Source: Emticicia sp. (GTDB taxonomy: Bacteria > Bacteroidota > Bacteroidia > Cytophagales > Spirosomataceae). From it: a DNA stretch of 37,511 nucleotides. The stretch is taken from NCBI GenBank assembly GCA_023254245.1, contig JALQYE010000017.1, positions 1-37,511 on the forward strand. Reading direction: 5' to 3'. Numbering within the stretch: the stretch's first letter is position 1; the number at the start of each line of letters is the position of its first letter. This document shows positions 19,154-27,491 of this stretch, piece after piece. The position numbers were made by a program, and so were the translations under genes. The notes under the pieces are model-generated. The model saw only the letters and a program-made list of their open reading frames with translations. It did no database searches and was not told the origin of the DNA.

Positions 19154-22100
19154 ATGAGAAAGTTATATATTTTATTGGTTCTTTTGGGAGTAATTCAATG
19201 GGTTCACGGACAACAGATTGAGTATAAATTCATTAATTACAGTAGTAAAAATGGACTAACTTCTAATTCGGTCAATGCTATCATAAAAGATAAAAACGGT
19301 TTTATGTGGTTTGCCACCGAAGATGGACTCAACCGTTTTGATGGACAAAAATTTACTGCCTATCAGCACAGAGACCGTGACAGCACAAGCATCGGTCGAG
19401 GCCCAGTGATAGCCATGACTCAAGACAAAGCCGACCGAATTTGGCTGGCTACTAACCTTACATTATCTGTTTATAATCTCAATTTAGACTCATTCATTAA
19501 TTACGATTTCTCGAAATACGGTTGGATTATCAGCCTTTGTGCCGACCAGTCAGGCAAAATTTGGGTCGGTACATACGCCGGGCTTTTTGTCTTTGACCCT
19601 ATCACTAAACGAGCAAAAGCATTTAAGGCCGATATCAATAATAAATTTAAGTTAACGTCAAATACTATCAAACGTGTTTTTGAGGATAGTCGTAATAATA
19701 TTTGGGTAGGCACCGACAACGGCCTACATCTTTATGACAAGAAAAACGACCGATTTATTAGATTTTTAAGCGACCCAGCTCGACCAGATGCTATCTCCAA
19801 TAATCAGATTACTTGCATTGCGGAAGATAAAAATGGAAAATTATGGATTGGTACTGGCAAAGGTGGCTTAAACCTGATGAATGGAATCAGAGATAGTTTT
19901 ACTGTCTATAAATCTGACAAAAACGATGTAAATACGCTTTCCAACAACCACATTCATAAGATTGCCTTCGATAAAACAGGACAAATTTGGGTAGGGACTG
20001 AAAGTAATCTTGATATTCTGAATCCTTCAACTGGAAAAGTTAGTAGAGTTAAAAGTACGTTGGTGGAGCAAAACGGCTTTACACCTAACACGTACGGGCG
20101 TTCGGTCAGAGATATTTACATCGATAACGCAGGCATCTACTGGATTGCTTTCTATCAAGCTGGTATCAATAAGTATGACACCAACTTAGCTTTTTTTAAT
20201 CACAAACAATTTAAACCTTTCGACCCAAACGGACTCACGGGCAGTTCTGTAATGTCGTTTGCAGAAAGTCCATCTGGTGATGTTTTTATCGGAACTGAGG
20301 GAACGGGCTTGAACATTTTTAATTCCAAAACTGGACAGATAAAACCTTATCGATTACCCCAACAACGAGCCAATAATTCATCAATCATAGCCCTTGAATG
20401 TACAGGAAATTCGCTTTGGGTGGGTACTTATCAAGCTGGTTTATACAACATTAATCTTGGCACTGGTGCTTCTCGTTATTTATACATTCCCAAAAATAAC
20501 AACGACGCCAGTGATGTGGCAATTAATTGTTTTAAAACCGACAAAAATGGTAAAACTTGGATAGGAACAAATGGCAATTCTATTTATCGTTTCGACCCTG
20601 CAACAAATCAGTTAGAATCAACTGAACAGATTTTTGGACTAAAGGCTGGTCAGAAAATTCCACTAAACAATTTTATTACCGTAATTGAGCAAGATAAATC
20701 GGGTAATTTTTGGTTTGGTTCAAATGGCACGGGTATAGCTATCTACAACCCAACACAAAATAGTTTTCAAGTGCTTAATTCGGGAAATAGTGGCTTGCCG
20801 ATGGACCGAGTACAAACCATTTACTGCGACCACACAGGCAAAGTTTGGGTTGGTACTTTGGGCGGTGGCCTGTGCCTATATAAACCTAACACAAAATCTT
20901 TCGAATGCTTCGATGAAAGTTATTCATTATCGAATCAGGTTATTTATAAAATATTGGAAGACGATAAAGGTAAACTTTGGGTGAGTACAAATAAGGGAAT
21001 AAGCTCTTTTGATGTCAATAAAAAGGTTTTCCGAAATTTTACACACTACAACGGCGTTCAGCAAAGCACTTTTAATATCGGTTCGGGCTTGATAACGGCC
21101 GATAAAACGTTATTTTTTGGCGGACTCGATGGCTTCAATTATTTTAAATCATCAAGCATCTTCCAAAAAAACAACATTCCGATTTTGGTAACAACCAACT
21201 TAAAAATCAATAACAAACAAGTAAACCCAGTTGAAAATACCGAAATCACCGAGCATATTTCAAGAGTAAAAGAAATGATTTTGAGCTATAAACAAAACTT
21301 TTCTATTGATTTTATTGCCCTAAATTACACCGCTCCGCATGAAAACCGCTATTCATATAAACTTGAAGGTTTTGATAAAGAATGGAATGAAGTCGGAACA
21401 AACACCACGGCTGTTTATACGAACTTAGACCCAAAAACTTATACTTTCCGTCTAAAAGCACACAGCGAAGATGGCTCATGGGAAACTCCCGAAAAAATTA
21501 TTGAAATAACCGTTAAACCTCCATTTTGGCGTACTTACTACGCTTACTTTTTTTACATATTACTTGTTTTACTGGCAGTCTGGGCAATTCGCCGTAGTTC
21601 GATTCAACGCTTAGAAAATGAATTCATGCGAAAGCAAGAACGCTTGGAAATGAATCATTTAATCGAAAAAGAACGCCATGAAGCCGAGCAGAAAATGGAA
21701 CTCGAAAAAGTAAAAATCAAGTTTTTGACCAACCTGAGCCATGAGCTAAAAACGCCGCTCACACTTGTGTTGAATCCGATTGAAAACTTGATGTTCCATG
21801 AAAAAGACACCGAACGCTTAGAAATGCTCAACCTCATAAGCCGTAATGCCAAAAGGCTGCTCAATCTGGTCAATCAATTGCTTGATTTTAGAAGAATCGA
21901 AGATAACGAACTAACACTCCATAAAACCGAAGGCGATTTGATTACTTTCACGCAAGAAATTGTTGATTCGTTTAAATACATTGCCGTCCGAAAAAACATC
22001 GCTTTGCATTTTGTGAGTGCGTTTAGCAATTACAATACTTCGTTCGATAAAGATAAACTGGAACGTATTCTGATAAACTTACTTTCAAACGCCATAAAAT

Positions 22101-23236
22101 TTACCAACGACGGCGGCAATGTTAGTCTCCAAATTACGGCCGAGGGCGAAACTGGCATAAAAATGATTTTGCGAGATACGGGAATCGGCCTACCTGCCGA
22201 ATTGACTGATAAAATATTTGAACGTTTCTTTCAAGCCGAAAACAATGTCGAAATTTTGAATCAAGGAAGCGGTATCGGGTTATCAATTGCCCAAGAATTT
22301 GTAAAACTTCATGGCGGAACCATAAAAGTAGAAAGTGAAGAAGGAGTTGGCAGTGCCTTTATCATCTCTCTGCCTTTGCAACCCATTAGTTTTCAGCAAT
22401 CTAATTCTACTGTTTTACACGAAAGTGAAGACGCTGTCGAGAGTTTTGCGAAAAACGAACCACCCAAAATTGAAAAACCAATCGTTTTGATTGTAGATGA
22501 CGATGCCGATTTACGAGCTTATTTGGTTGAAAGTTTGAAAAATAAATACAAAATAATCGAGGCTGCCGATGGTAAGCAAGGCTGGCAAAAAGCATTGTCG
22601 AGTCACCCGCAGCTCATTATTAGTGATGTGAACATGCCAGTGGTTGACGGCATTGAAATGGTTCGAAAAATTAAGAGTGATAGCCGAACCAAGCACATTC
22701 CAATCATTATGCTCACAGTATTATCGGAAGAAACCGAACAGCTTAAAGGTTTGGGTGCAGGTGCCAGCGATTACCTGACCAAGCCATTTAGTTTTCATTT
22801 ATTGAATATTAAAATTGAAAACCTACTTAGTCTGAATAGTTTACTAAAAAATACGTATAGTAAACACATCCAAATTGAGAAGCCAGAAGTAGAGACAATC
22901 TCGGAAGATGAGAAATTTCTACTAAAAATCACTCGTTATGTGGAAGAAAACATCGAAAATCCAAATCTTTCGATTGAGGAATTGAGTAAAGCGATGTTTG
23001 TCAGCCGTGGTACACTATACGTAAAGGTGTTAAATCTCACAGGCGAAAGCCCCGTTGAGTATGTGAGGTCGTTGAAATTGAAAAAAGCCTTATCGCTCTT
23101 ACAGAAAAACGATATGAAGATTTCGCAGATTGCCTATTCGGTTGGGTTTTCCAATCCAAATTATTTTGCGAGAGCCTTTAAAGCAAAATACAATATTTCG
23201 CCATCGGAATATTTATCGCTCAATAAAGTTTCGTAG
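19154..23236 (+). CDS. Hybrid two-component system sensor/regulator (HTCS) for the xylan operon
   Basis: A 1360-residue one-protein signalling system. ATG 19154 gives a signal peptide (MRKLYILLVLLGVIQWVHGQ); the GTG at 19097 does not. I count 14 propeller repeats of the type KIWVGTYAGLFVFD, enough for two seven-bladed Reg_prop sensors, then a Y_Y_Y domain (about 700-785) and a membrane helix (about 790-813). The kinase has H-box SHELKTPL with His863, N-box NLLSNAIKFTN (about 974), DTGIGLP and GSGIGLSI. The receiver has IISDVNMP with Asp1158 and a TKPF lysine. An AraC-type double helix-turn-helix ends the protein (about 1250-1360). The propellers should bind a xylo-oligosaccharide in the periplasm. 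Its place beside the xus operon suggests it activates that operon, as HTCS proteins do in other Bacteroidetes xylan loci. Confidence 0.95.
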   Translation: MRKLYILLVLLGVIQWVHGQQIEYKFINYSSKNGLTSNSVNAIIKDKNGFMWFATEDGLNRFDGQKFTAYQHRDRDSTSIGRGPVIAMTQDKADRIWLATNLTLSVYNLNLDSFINYDFSKYGWIISLCADQSGKIWVGTYAGLFVFDPITKRAKAFKADINNKFKLTSNTIKRVFEDSRNNIWVGTDNGLHLYDKKNDRFIRFLSDPARPDAISNNQITCIAEDKNGKLWIGTGKGGLNLMNGIRDSFTVYKSDKNDVNTLSNNHIHKIAFDKTGQIWVGTESNLDILNPSTGKVSRVKSTLVEQNGFTPNTYGRSVRDIYIDNAGIYWIAFYQAGINKYDTNLAFFNHKQFKPFDPNGLTGSSVMSFAESPSGDVFIGTEGTGLNIFNSKTGQIKPYRLPQQRANNSSIIALECTGNSLWVGTYQAGLYNINLGTGASRYLYIPKNNNDASDVAINCFKTDKNGKTWIGTNGNSIYRFDPATNQLESTEQIFGLKAGQKIPLNNFITVIEQDKSGNFWFGSNGTGIAIYNPTQNSFQVLNSGNSGLPMDRVQTIYCDHTGKVWVGTLGGGLCLYKPNTKSFECFDESYSLSNQVIYKILEDDKGKLWVSTNKGISSFDVNKKVFRNFTHYNGVQQSTFNIGSGLITADKTLFFGGLDGFNYFKSSSIFQKNNIPILVTTNLKINNKQVNPVENTEITEHISRVKEMILSYKQNFSIDFIALNYTAPHENRYSYKLEGFDKEWNEVGTNTTAVYTNLDPKTYTFRLKAHSEDGSWETPEKIIEITVKPPFWRTYYAYFFYILLVLLAVWAIRRSSIQRLENEFMRKQERLEMNHLIEKERHEAEQKMELEKVKIKFLTNLSHELKTPLTLVLNPIENLMFHEKDTERLEMLNLISRNAKRLLNLVNQLLDFRRIEDNELTLHKTEGDLITFTQEIVDSFKYIAVRKNIALHFVSAFSNYNTSFDKDKLERILINLLSNAIKFTNDGGNVSLQITAEGETGIKMILRDTGIGLPAELTDKIFERFFQAENNVEILNQGSGIGLSIAQEFVKLHGGTIKVESEEGVGSAFIISLPLQPISFQQSNSTVLHESEDAVESFAKNEPPKIEKPIVLIVDDDADLRAYLVESLKNKYKIIEAADGKQGWQKALSSHPQLIISDVNMPVVDGIEMVRKIKSDSRTKHIPIIMLTVLSEETEQLKGLGAGASDYLTKPFSFHLLNIKIENLLSLNSLLKNTYSKHIQIEKPEVETISEDEKFLLKITRYVEENIENPNLSIEELSKAMFVSRGTLYVKVLNLTGESPVEYVRSLKLKKALSLLQKNDMKISQIAYSVGFSNPNYFARAFKAKYNISPSEYLSLNKVS

Positions 23237-23244
23237 TAGCCCAC

Positions 23245-23308
23245 CAAAAAAGAGTTCGGATTTAGTCAAACCAAGCAAAATTATGTAGGTCATTAAACCC
23301 GAACTCTT
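23245..23308 (-). terminator. Terminator between the HTCS and the convergent hydrolase gene
   Basis: AAGAGTTCGG (23250-23259) pairs with CCGAACTCTT (23299-23308). After one mismatch, TTTA/TAAA extends the stem; the loop is 29 bases. On the minus strand a run of six T follows (complement of 23245-23250), directly after the hydrolase stop. It can also stop read-through from the HTCS gene, although the T run there is weak. Confidence 0.7.
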
Positions 23309-23309
23309 G

Positions 23310-24956
23310 CTATTTACCAACTGCTGGCAAGATATATTTCGATAACATTTCGGCTACTTGCGAGTGAGCATAATACTGCCCGTAAGCACTGGCCGTTATG
23401 ACAATTACCAACGGCTCATTCTTGAAAACCAAAATATAATTTCCGCCATTTCCTGCACAATAAAAGGCTTCGTAATTCTTATTTTCAGCCTTGAAAGTCT
23501 TATTCCAAAACAAATAGCCGTAAAACTCATTATCTCTACCCACGATTTGTTTTTGTTTAGAGAATGATTTTTCAACCCAGTTTTTAGGCAAAACTTGCAC
23601 TCCATTCCATAAACCACCATTTTTATAGAGTTGACCATATTTGGCAAAATCAAGGGCGTTCATCTGAATTCCACCTGCGGTATTGGGTACATTTTGGGGC
23701 GTATATTGCCATTTATAGTTGCTGATTCCGAGCGGGCCAAAGAGTTTTTGTTCAGCATATTTTTCTAAGCCATTCGGTACACGTTGGTTCAGAATATCAC
23801 CCAGAAGCACTACTCCTGCCGTGAAATAATGCCAATTCTTTTTGAGACTGTCTTGATAGGGTAAATCCAATGCAAATTTTACCCAATTTTCGGTTGGGTA
23901 CATATTTTCTTCGTTGCCTACTGAGCTGTAATCTTCGTCGTTTCCATCAAAGCCCGAACTCATGGTTAGCAAGTCTTTTATGGTGGCATTGCCTTTCGCT
24001 GAACTGTAATTTTGAAATTGATTTAATTGATAAAAATCGCTAATAGTTTGGTTTTCATTTTTTAGAAATCCTTCTTTTATAGCTATTCCTGTCATGGTTG
24101 AAGCAAACGATTTCCCAACCGAGCGAGGATTGTGTAGCGAATTTCGATTTTCCCCGTTGAAATATTCTTCAATTAAAATTTTACCATTTTTCAATACTAC
24201 AATGCCGTTAATTTTCTTATAAATACCTTCGTCAATAGCTCCTTTTAGTTCTTTAATCTTCTGATTATCAAATTGTTCATTTGAAACGGCAAGACCATTA
24301 TATGGTGAGATTTCATTCAAGCTAATCTTTGAAATATCTATTTTGGGATGTCTGGCTACTTCAATTGGCAATTCACCCCAAGCCATGATTTCACCAACTT
24401 TTACTGTATCTGTTTTCACATAAGGTCGAATTTCTATTTTTAAAATATGTCTCCCGTCTGTCAATGTTTTATCTCCTCCATTTCGCAAAAAACGATTCCA
24501 AAAAGACTCTGACCACGAGCCTTGTCCATTAATATTATCAATGAACGGACGGTTCAAAAAAGTATCAGTATCTTGATTTTTAGCTTGCGGAGCCCCCGGC
24601 AAAAGATTACTTTGGTAGATTAATTTGCTGTCTATAAACAAACTAAACTGATAATTTCCAACCTTAAAAAGCGAATCTGACGAAAGTTGTGGTGCTAATT
24701 TATGCTTATAATTGGTGAGCGAATTATCGAAATAAGCAACAAAGGAAAGGTTACTTTTATTGGTTAAGGTATAAGTTTTGAGAAAATCTTCTTGAGTCAA
24801 TGATTCGGTTGGAATACGTTTGTCGGTAAAAAATATCTTGCCAATATTAACTTGACGCAATGTCGTCATTTTTGACTCAGGCTCAACGATATTTTGAGCG
24901 AAACTACGGTTTTCGAACCATGACAGAATGAAAATATAAAGAAGTATTTTTCTCAT
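23310..24956 (-). CDS. Secreted serine hydrolase, beta-lactamase/transpeptidase fold (family S12-like)
   Basis: A 548-residue protein. The start at 24956 opens a signal peptide (MRKILLYIFILSWFENRSFAQ). Residues about 25-230 form an extra N-terminal region of unknown type. The C-terminal part has the class C beta-lactamase/esterase layout: NPRSVGKSFAS gives the SxxK motif with Ser279 and Lys282, and WHYFTAGVVLLG sits where the YxN motif belongs. FYCAGNGGNYI sits where the KTG/HxG motif belongs. The second and third motifs are not canonical, so an esterase or peptidase is more likely than a true beta-lactamase. The AraC regulator gene lies 87 bases upstream on the same strand. A link to xylan deacetylation is possible but unsupported. 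Confidence 0.82.
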   Translation of the reverse strand: MRKILLYIFILSWFENRSFAQNIVEPESKMTTLRQVNIGKIFFTDKRIPTESLTQEDFLKTYTLTNKSNLSFVAYFDNSLTNYKHKLAPQLSSDSLFKVGNYQFSLFIDSKLIYQSNLLPGAPQAKNQDTDTFLNRPFIDNINGQGSWSESFWNRFLRNGGDKTLTDGRHILKIEIRPYVKTDTVKVGEIMAWGELPIEVARHPKIDISKISLNEISPYNGLAVSNEQFDNQKIKELKGAIDEGIYKKINGIVVLKNGKILIEEYFNGENRNSLHNPRSVGKSFASTMTGIAIKEGFLKNENQTISDFYQLNQFQNYSSAKGNATIKDLLTMSSGFDGNDEDYSSVGNEENMYPTENWVKFALDLPYQDSLKKNWHYFTAGVVLLGDILNQRVPNGLEKYAEQKLFGPLGISNYKWQYTPQNVPNTAGGIQMNALDFAKYGQLYKNGGLWNGVQVLPKNWVEKSFSKQKQIVGRDNEFYGYLFWNKTFKAENKNYEAFYCAGNGGNYILVFKNEPLVIVITASAYGQYYAHSQVAEMLSKYILPAVGK

Positions 24957-25043
24957 TTTTGATTGATAAATCAGTTGAAACCTTGACTGAAGCGGCAAAG
25001 GTGTGCATTTTTTGATTATCAAAATTGTAAAATATTAACATCG

Positions 25044-25841
25044 CTACATTTTACCTAATAATTTTGAAGGTGTGGTTTGAAAAACCCGCTTAAAACACGA
25101 AATAAAATGGCTTTGGTCGTAAAAACCACATTGGTAGCAGATTTCAGTCAAGGAGAATTTATGCGAGGCCATCAAGCAAAAAGCCTTATTTACCCTGACT
25201 AATCTGATGTAATTCCCCAGACTTGTACCAAAATATCGGCTAAATTCTCTTGATAAATGTACGGGATGAATGCCCAAAGTAATGCTTAAATCTTGTAATG
25301 AAAAATCTGTCGGTTCTTCCCAAAGTAATTCTTGAAGTTTATTTGCCCAATCGGGCTTTTTGGTACTTATTTTTTGAATGTCTCCAATTAAGCTAAAAAG
25401 TTCAATCAACAACGAATCTATACCAAGACTCATAAGTTGGTCATTTGCCTTCGACTCTAAGAATATTTTACCCATTAAACTCTTCGCCAAAGGGTTTTTA
25501 AGATTCATGCTTCCTTCAAAATTCAACAACGGAATATCAAATTTCTTAAACCAATTTTCGTTCAATTCTACATGAAAACCTCGGGTATAAACGGGCGGCT
25601 TGATATTATAGTGAGCATCTTGCCAATTATGAAACAACAAACCGCCTTGTTCTAAATGATAACTTTCTTTTTTATTGGCCTCAAATAATTGCCCCTGCAA
25701 CAAAAACGTAAAATACGGATTTTGATGGTAATGCCAATCAACTTTTGGGTGCGTATATTCGGTATCGGTCACGATGATGTTCTCAAAAACCGATTTTTGA
25801 TAATGACTTCCGTAGTATTCACCTTTTTTGAGTTGGTTCAT
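25044..25841 (-). CDS. AraC-family transcriptional regulator
   Basis: A 265-residue DNA-binding regulator. ATG 25841 is used; the longer frame needs a TTG start at 25877 that overlaps a -7-like box (TAAATTTG on this strand, 25875-25882). The N-terminal half is a cupin-like sensor (VDWHYHQNPYFTFLLQGQ). The C-terminal 100 residues carry two helix-turn-helix units (LSITLGIHPVHLSREFSRYF and LTEICYQCGFYDQSHFISCF), ending with the AraC-type TTPSKLLGKM. It is divergent from the VOC gene and upstream of the serine hydrolase, so it may control either or both. The effector is unknown. Confidence 0.9.
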   Translation of the reverse strand: MNQLKKGEYYGSHYQKSVFENIIVTDTEYTHPKVDWHYHQNPYFTFLLQGQLFEANKKESYHLEQGGLLFHNWQDAHYNIKPPVYTRGFHVELNENWFKKFDIPLLNFEGSMNLKNPLAKSLMGKIFLESKANDQLMSLGIDSLLIELFSLIGDIQKISTKKPDWANKLQELLWEEPTDFSLQDLSITLGIHPVHLSREFSRYFGTSLGNYIRLVRVNKAFCLMASHKFSLTEICYQCGFYDQSHFISCFKRVFQTTPSKLLGKM

Positions 25842-25893
25842 TGTTTCAATATTGAAAATTGAGGTTTTGAGATACAAATTTATTATAGTAATT

Positions 25894-25926
25894 TTTGAAG
25901 AAGGTCGATGAAACTATGTATTTTTG
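25894..25926 (+). promoter_or_regulatory. Bacteroidota-type promoter for the VOC gene
   Basis: TTTG at 25894-25897, a 21-base spacer, then TATTTTTG at 25919-25926. This fits the Bacteroidota consensus TTTG/TTG - about 17-23 - TAnnTTTG exactly. It implies a transcript start near 25933, which rules out the TTG at 25924 as the VOC start codon and points to GTG 25951. Confidence 0.65.
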
Positions 25927-25950
25927 TTAGATTTTAAACCAAAAAATCCA

Positions 25951-26325
25951 GTGACTACCATAAAACCTTTTCTCACAGTAAATAACGGTAAAAAAGCCGT
26001 AGAATTTTATCAAACGGCTTTTAATGCCATTGAAATCAAAAGATGGAAGATTTCAGAAGATAAAATTTCTTCGGTTTTGGAAATAGAAGAAGCCGAATTT
26101 TATGTAGCCGATGAAGAACCCGAAAATGGAAACTTTAGTCCAAAAGTTTTATCCAATTCTTCGGTAAGAATTATTTTAAACACCAAAAATGCTGATAGCT
26201 TTTTTGGGAAAGCCATCAGCTTAGGAGCAACCGAAATTTGCCCAATGACTACCGAAGATAGTTGGAGAATCGGAAAATTGAAAGACCCGTTTGGGCATAT
26301 TTGGGAAATTGGATTTGAATTATAA
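25951..26325 (+). CDS. VOC-superfamily (glyoxalase/PhnB-like) protein
   Basis: A small protein of 124 residues from GTG 25951 (MTTIKPFLTVNNGKKAVEFY). The in-frame TTG at 25924 lies inside the likely -7 box and would not be transcribed in full. There is no in-frame ATG near the start. The chain shows a paired beta-alpha-beta-beta-beta layout: AVEFYQTAFNAIEIKRWKI in the first half, SFFGKAISLGATEICPMTTE and KDPFGHIWEIGFEL in the second. This matches PhnB/glyoxalase-like VOC proteins. Metal ligands typical of true glyoxalase I are incomplete, so the reaction is unknown. The remains of a mutarotase gene start 15 bases downstream and may once have been co-transcribed. Confidence 0.8.
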   Translation: MTTIKPFLTVNNGKKAVEFYQTAFNAIEIKRWKISEDKISSVLEIEEAEFYVADEEPENGNFSPKVLSNSSVRIILNTKNADSFFGKAISLGATEICPMTTEDSWRIGKLKDPFGHIWEIGFEL

Positions 26326-26353
26326 TCAAGCTAAAAACAATGGTAAAGAGTAT

Positions 26354-26375
26354 TTTATAGATTGTGAAATAACTT
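26354..26375 (+). repeat. Left terminal inverted repeat of the IS630 element
   Basis: It reads TTTATAGAT-TG-TGAAATAACTT. The right end, complemented, has GT in place of TG and is otherwise identical. The outer TTTA includes the TA target. Confidence 0.85.
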
Positions 26376-26405
26376 GGTTAAATTGTTAGTTAAAAAACTA
26401 CAACA

Positions 26406-27466
26406 ATGCGAAAACGGATATCAGTTGATGAACCAGACCGTCTTGAACGGTTTATGAACAATCGGAATAGTTATAGCGATGATTTCAAATGCCTAACACT
26501 TAAATTAATCCATTCGGGTCAAAGCCTCGAAGAAGTTAGTATTTTTACAGGCATTAGCTTACCAACACTATATGAATGGATAGAGGACTGGAACAAAAAA
26601 AAGAGGGGGGCATAATAAATCAACAAGGCAAAGGCGGTGGGGCAAAAAGCAAACTAAGTACTGAGCAAAAAGCGACTTTGAAAGTCGAATTAGGGACAAA
26701 AGATTTCTGGACATTAGGCGAAATAGACCAATTAGTACAAGACAAATTTGGTGTTAATTATAGCCAGAGACATTTACGAACCATACTCAAGGAAATGGGT
26801 GTATTTCATTCTAAACCAGAACCCTTAGATTATCGTAGGAGTGATAAATCAGAGCAAGAGTTGACTGATAAACTACTTGCAACAACCGATGCTTTGCAAC
26901 TATTAGGCTTAAATATAGACGAAATAGCTTTTGGCTTTGCTGATGAAGCTTGCCCGCAAGCAAACTCAAATACGGCTCGAATGTGGTCAATCTATCGTAA
27001 AACACGAAAGGTTAATACACAAAAACTTTCTTGTAAAACCTTCGGCTTTTATGCCCTAAATGGCAATAGTTTTTGTTGCGATATTGAAAACGCTAAACCC
27101 GAATCTTTTTCCAAAATACTCTATCAAGTCAAAGAACAAAATCAAAAATATAAAGCAACCGTTCTGCTTTGGGATAATGTAAGAGGACATATCAATGCCC
27201 AAGTTCAGCAAACTGCAAGGAAACTGGGTATTTTTATAATTAATATCCCTAAGTATGCTCCCGACCTTAATCCCATCGAAAAGGTATGGAAACAGGTCAA
27301 AAGAAAAATTAGTCAAAAAGGGCTTATTTTATCAAAAGATGACTTAAAATCCATAATTAAACACGCTTTTGATTGTTTCGCCAACTCAACTTCTGCTGCT
27401 TCCAAATGGATTGAAGATTTTTTCAGCCCATGTTGGAAATATCGGAATTGTACAAATTCTTTTTAA
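26406..27466 (+). CDS. IS630-family DDE transposase made by -1 frameshift
   Basis: Frame one (26406-26615) gives a 69-residue helix-turn-helix protein (HSGQSLEEVSIFTGISLPTLYEWIEDW). The second frame runs to 27466 and carries the catalytic domain. Joined at the slippery A AAA AAG (26597-26603) they make a 353-residue protein, a normal length for the family. The catalytic triad in the fusion is Asp180 (FADEACPQ), Asp257 (LLWDNVRGH) and Glu292 (PDLNPIEKVW). Asp257 and Glu292 have 34 residues between them, the DD34E signature of IS630. Both frames look intact, so the element may be active. Confidence 0.88.
26597..26603 (+). other. Programmed -1 frameshift site in the transposase
   Basis: A AAA AAG in the zero frame is the classical dnaX-type slippery heptamer. 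It is followed at once by AGGGGGG and the zero-frame stop TAA at 26613-26615. The new frame continues EGGIINQQ. Confidence 0.75.
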
Positions 27467-27469
27467 ATG

Positions 27470-27491
27470 AAGTTATTTCAACATCTATAAA
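27470..27491 (-). repeat. Right terminal inverted repeat of the IS630 element
   Basis: Complement reads TTTATAGAT-GT-TGAAATAACTT, matching the left end at 20 of 22 positions. It begins four bases after the transposase stop. Confidence 0.85.

Larger units (their letters stand above)
26358..27487 (+). mobile_element. IS630-family insertion sequence, apparently complete
   Basis: The element is about 1130 bp, flanked by TA dinucleotides (26356-26357 and 27488-27489), the target duplicated by the IS630/Tc1 group. Terminal inverted repeats match over 22 bases with two adjacent mismatches (26354-26375 and 27470-27491, including flank). It carries one transposase gene in two overlapping frames joined by a slippery site. 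It sits in the signal-peptide region of the second galM gene. Confidence 0.88.
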
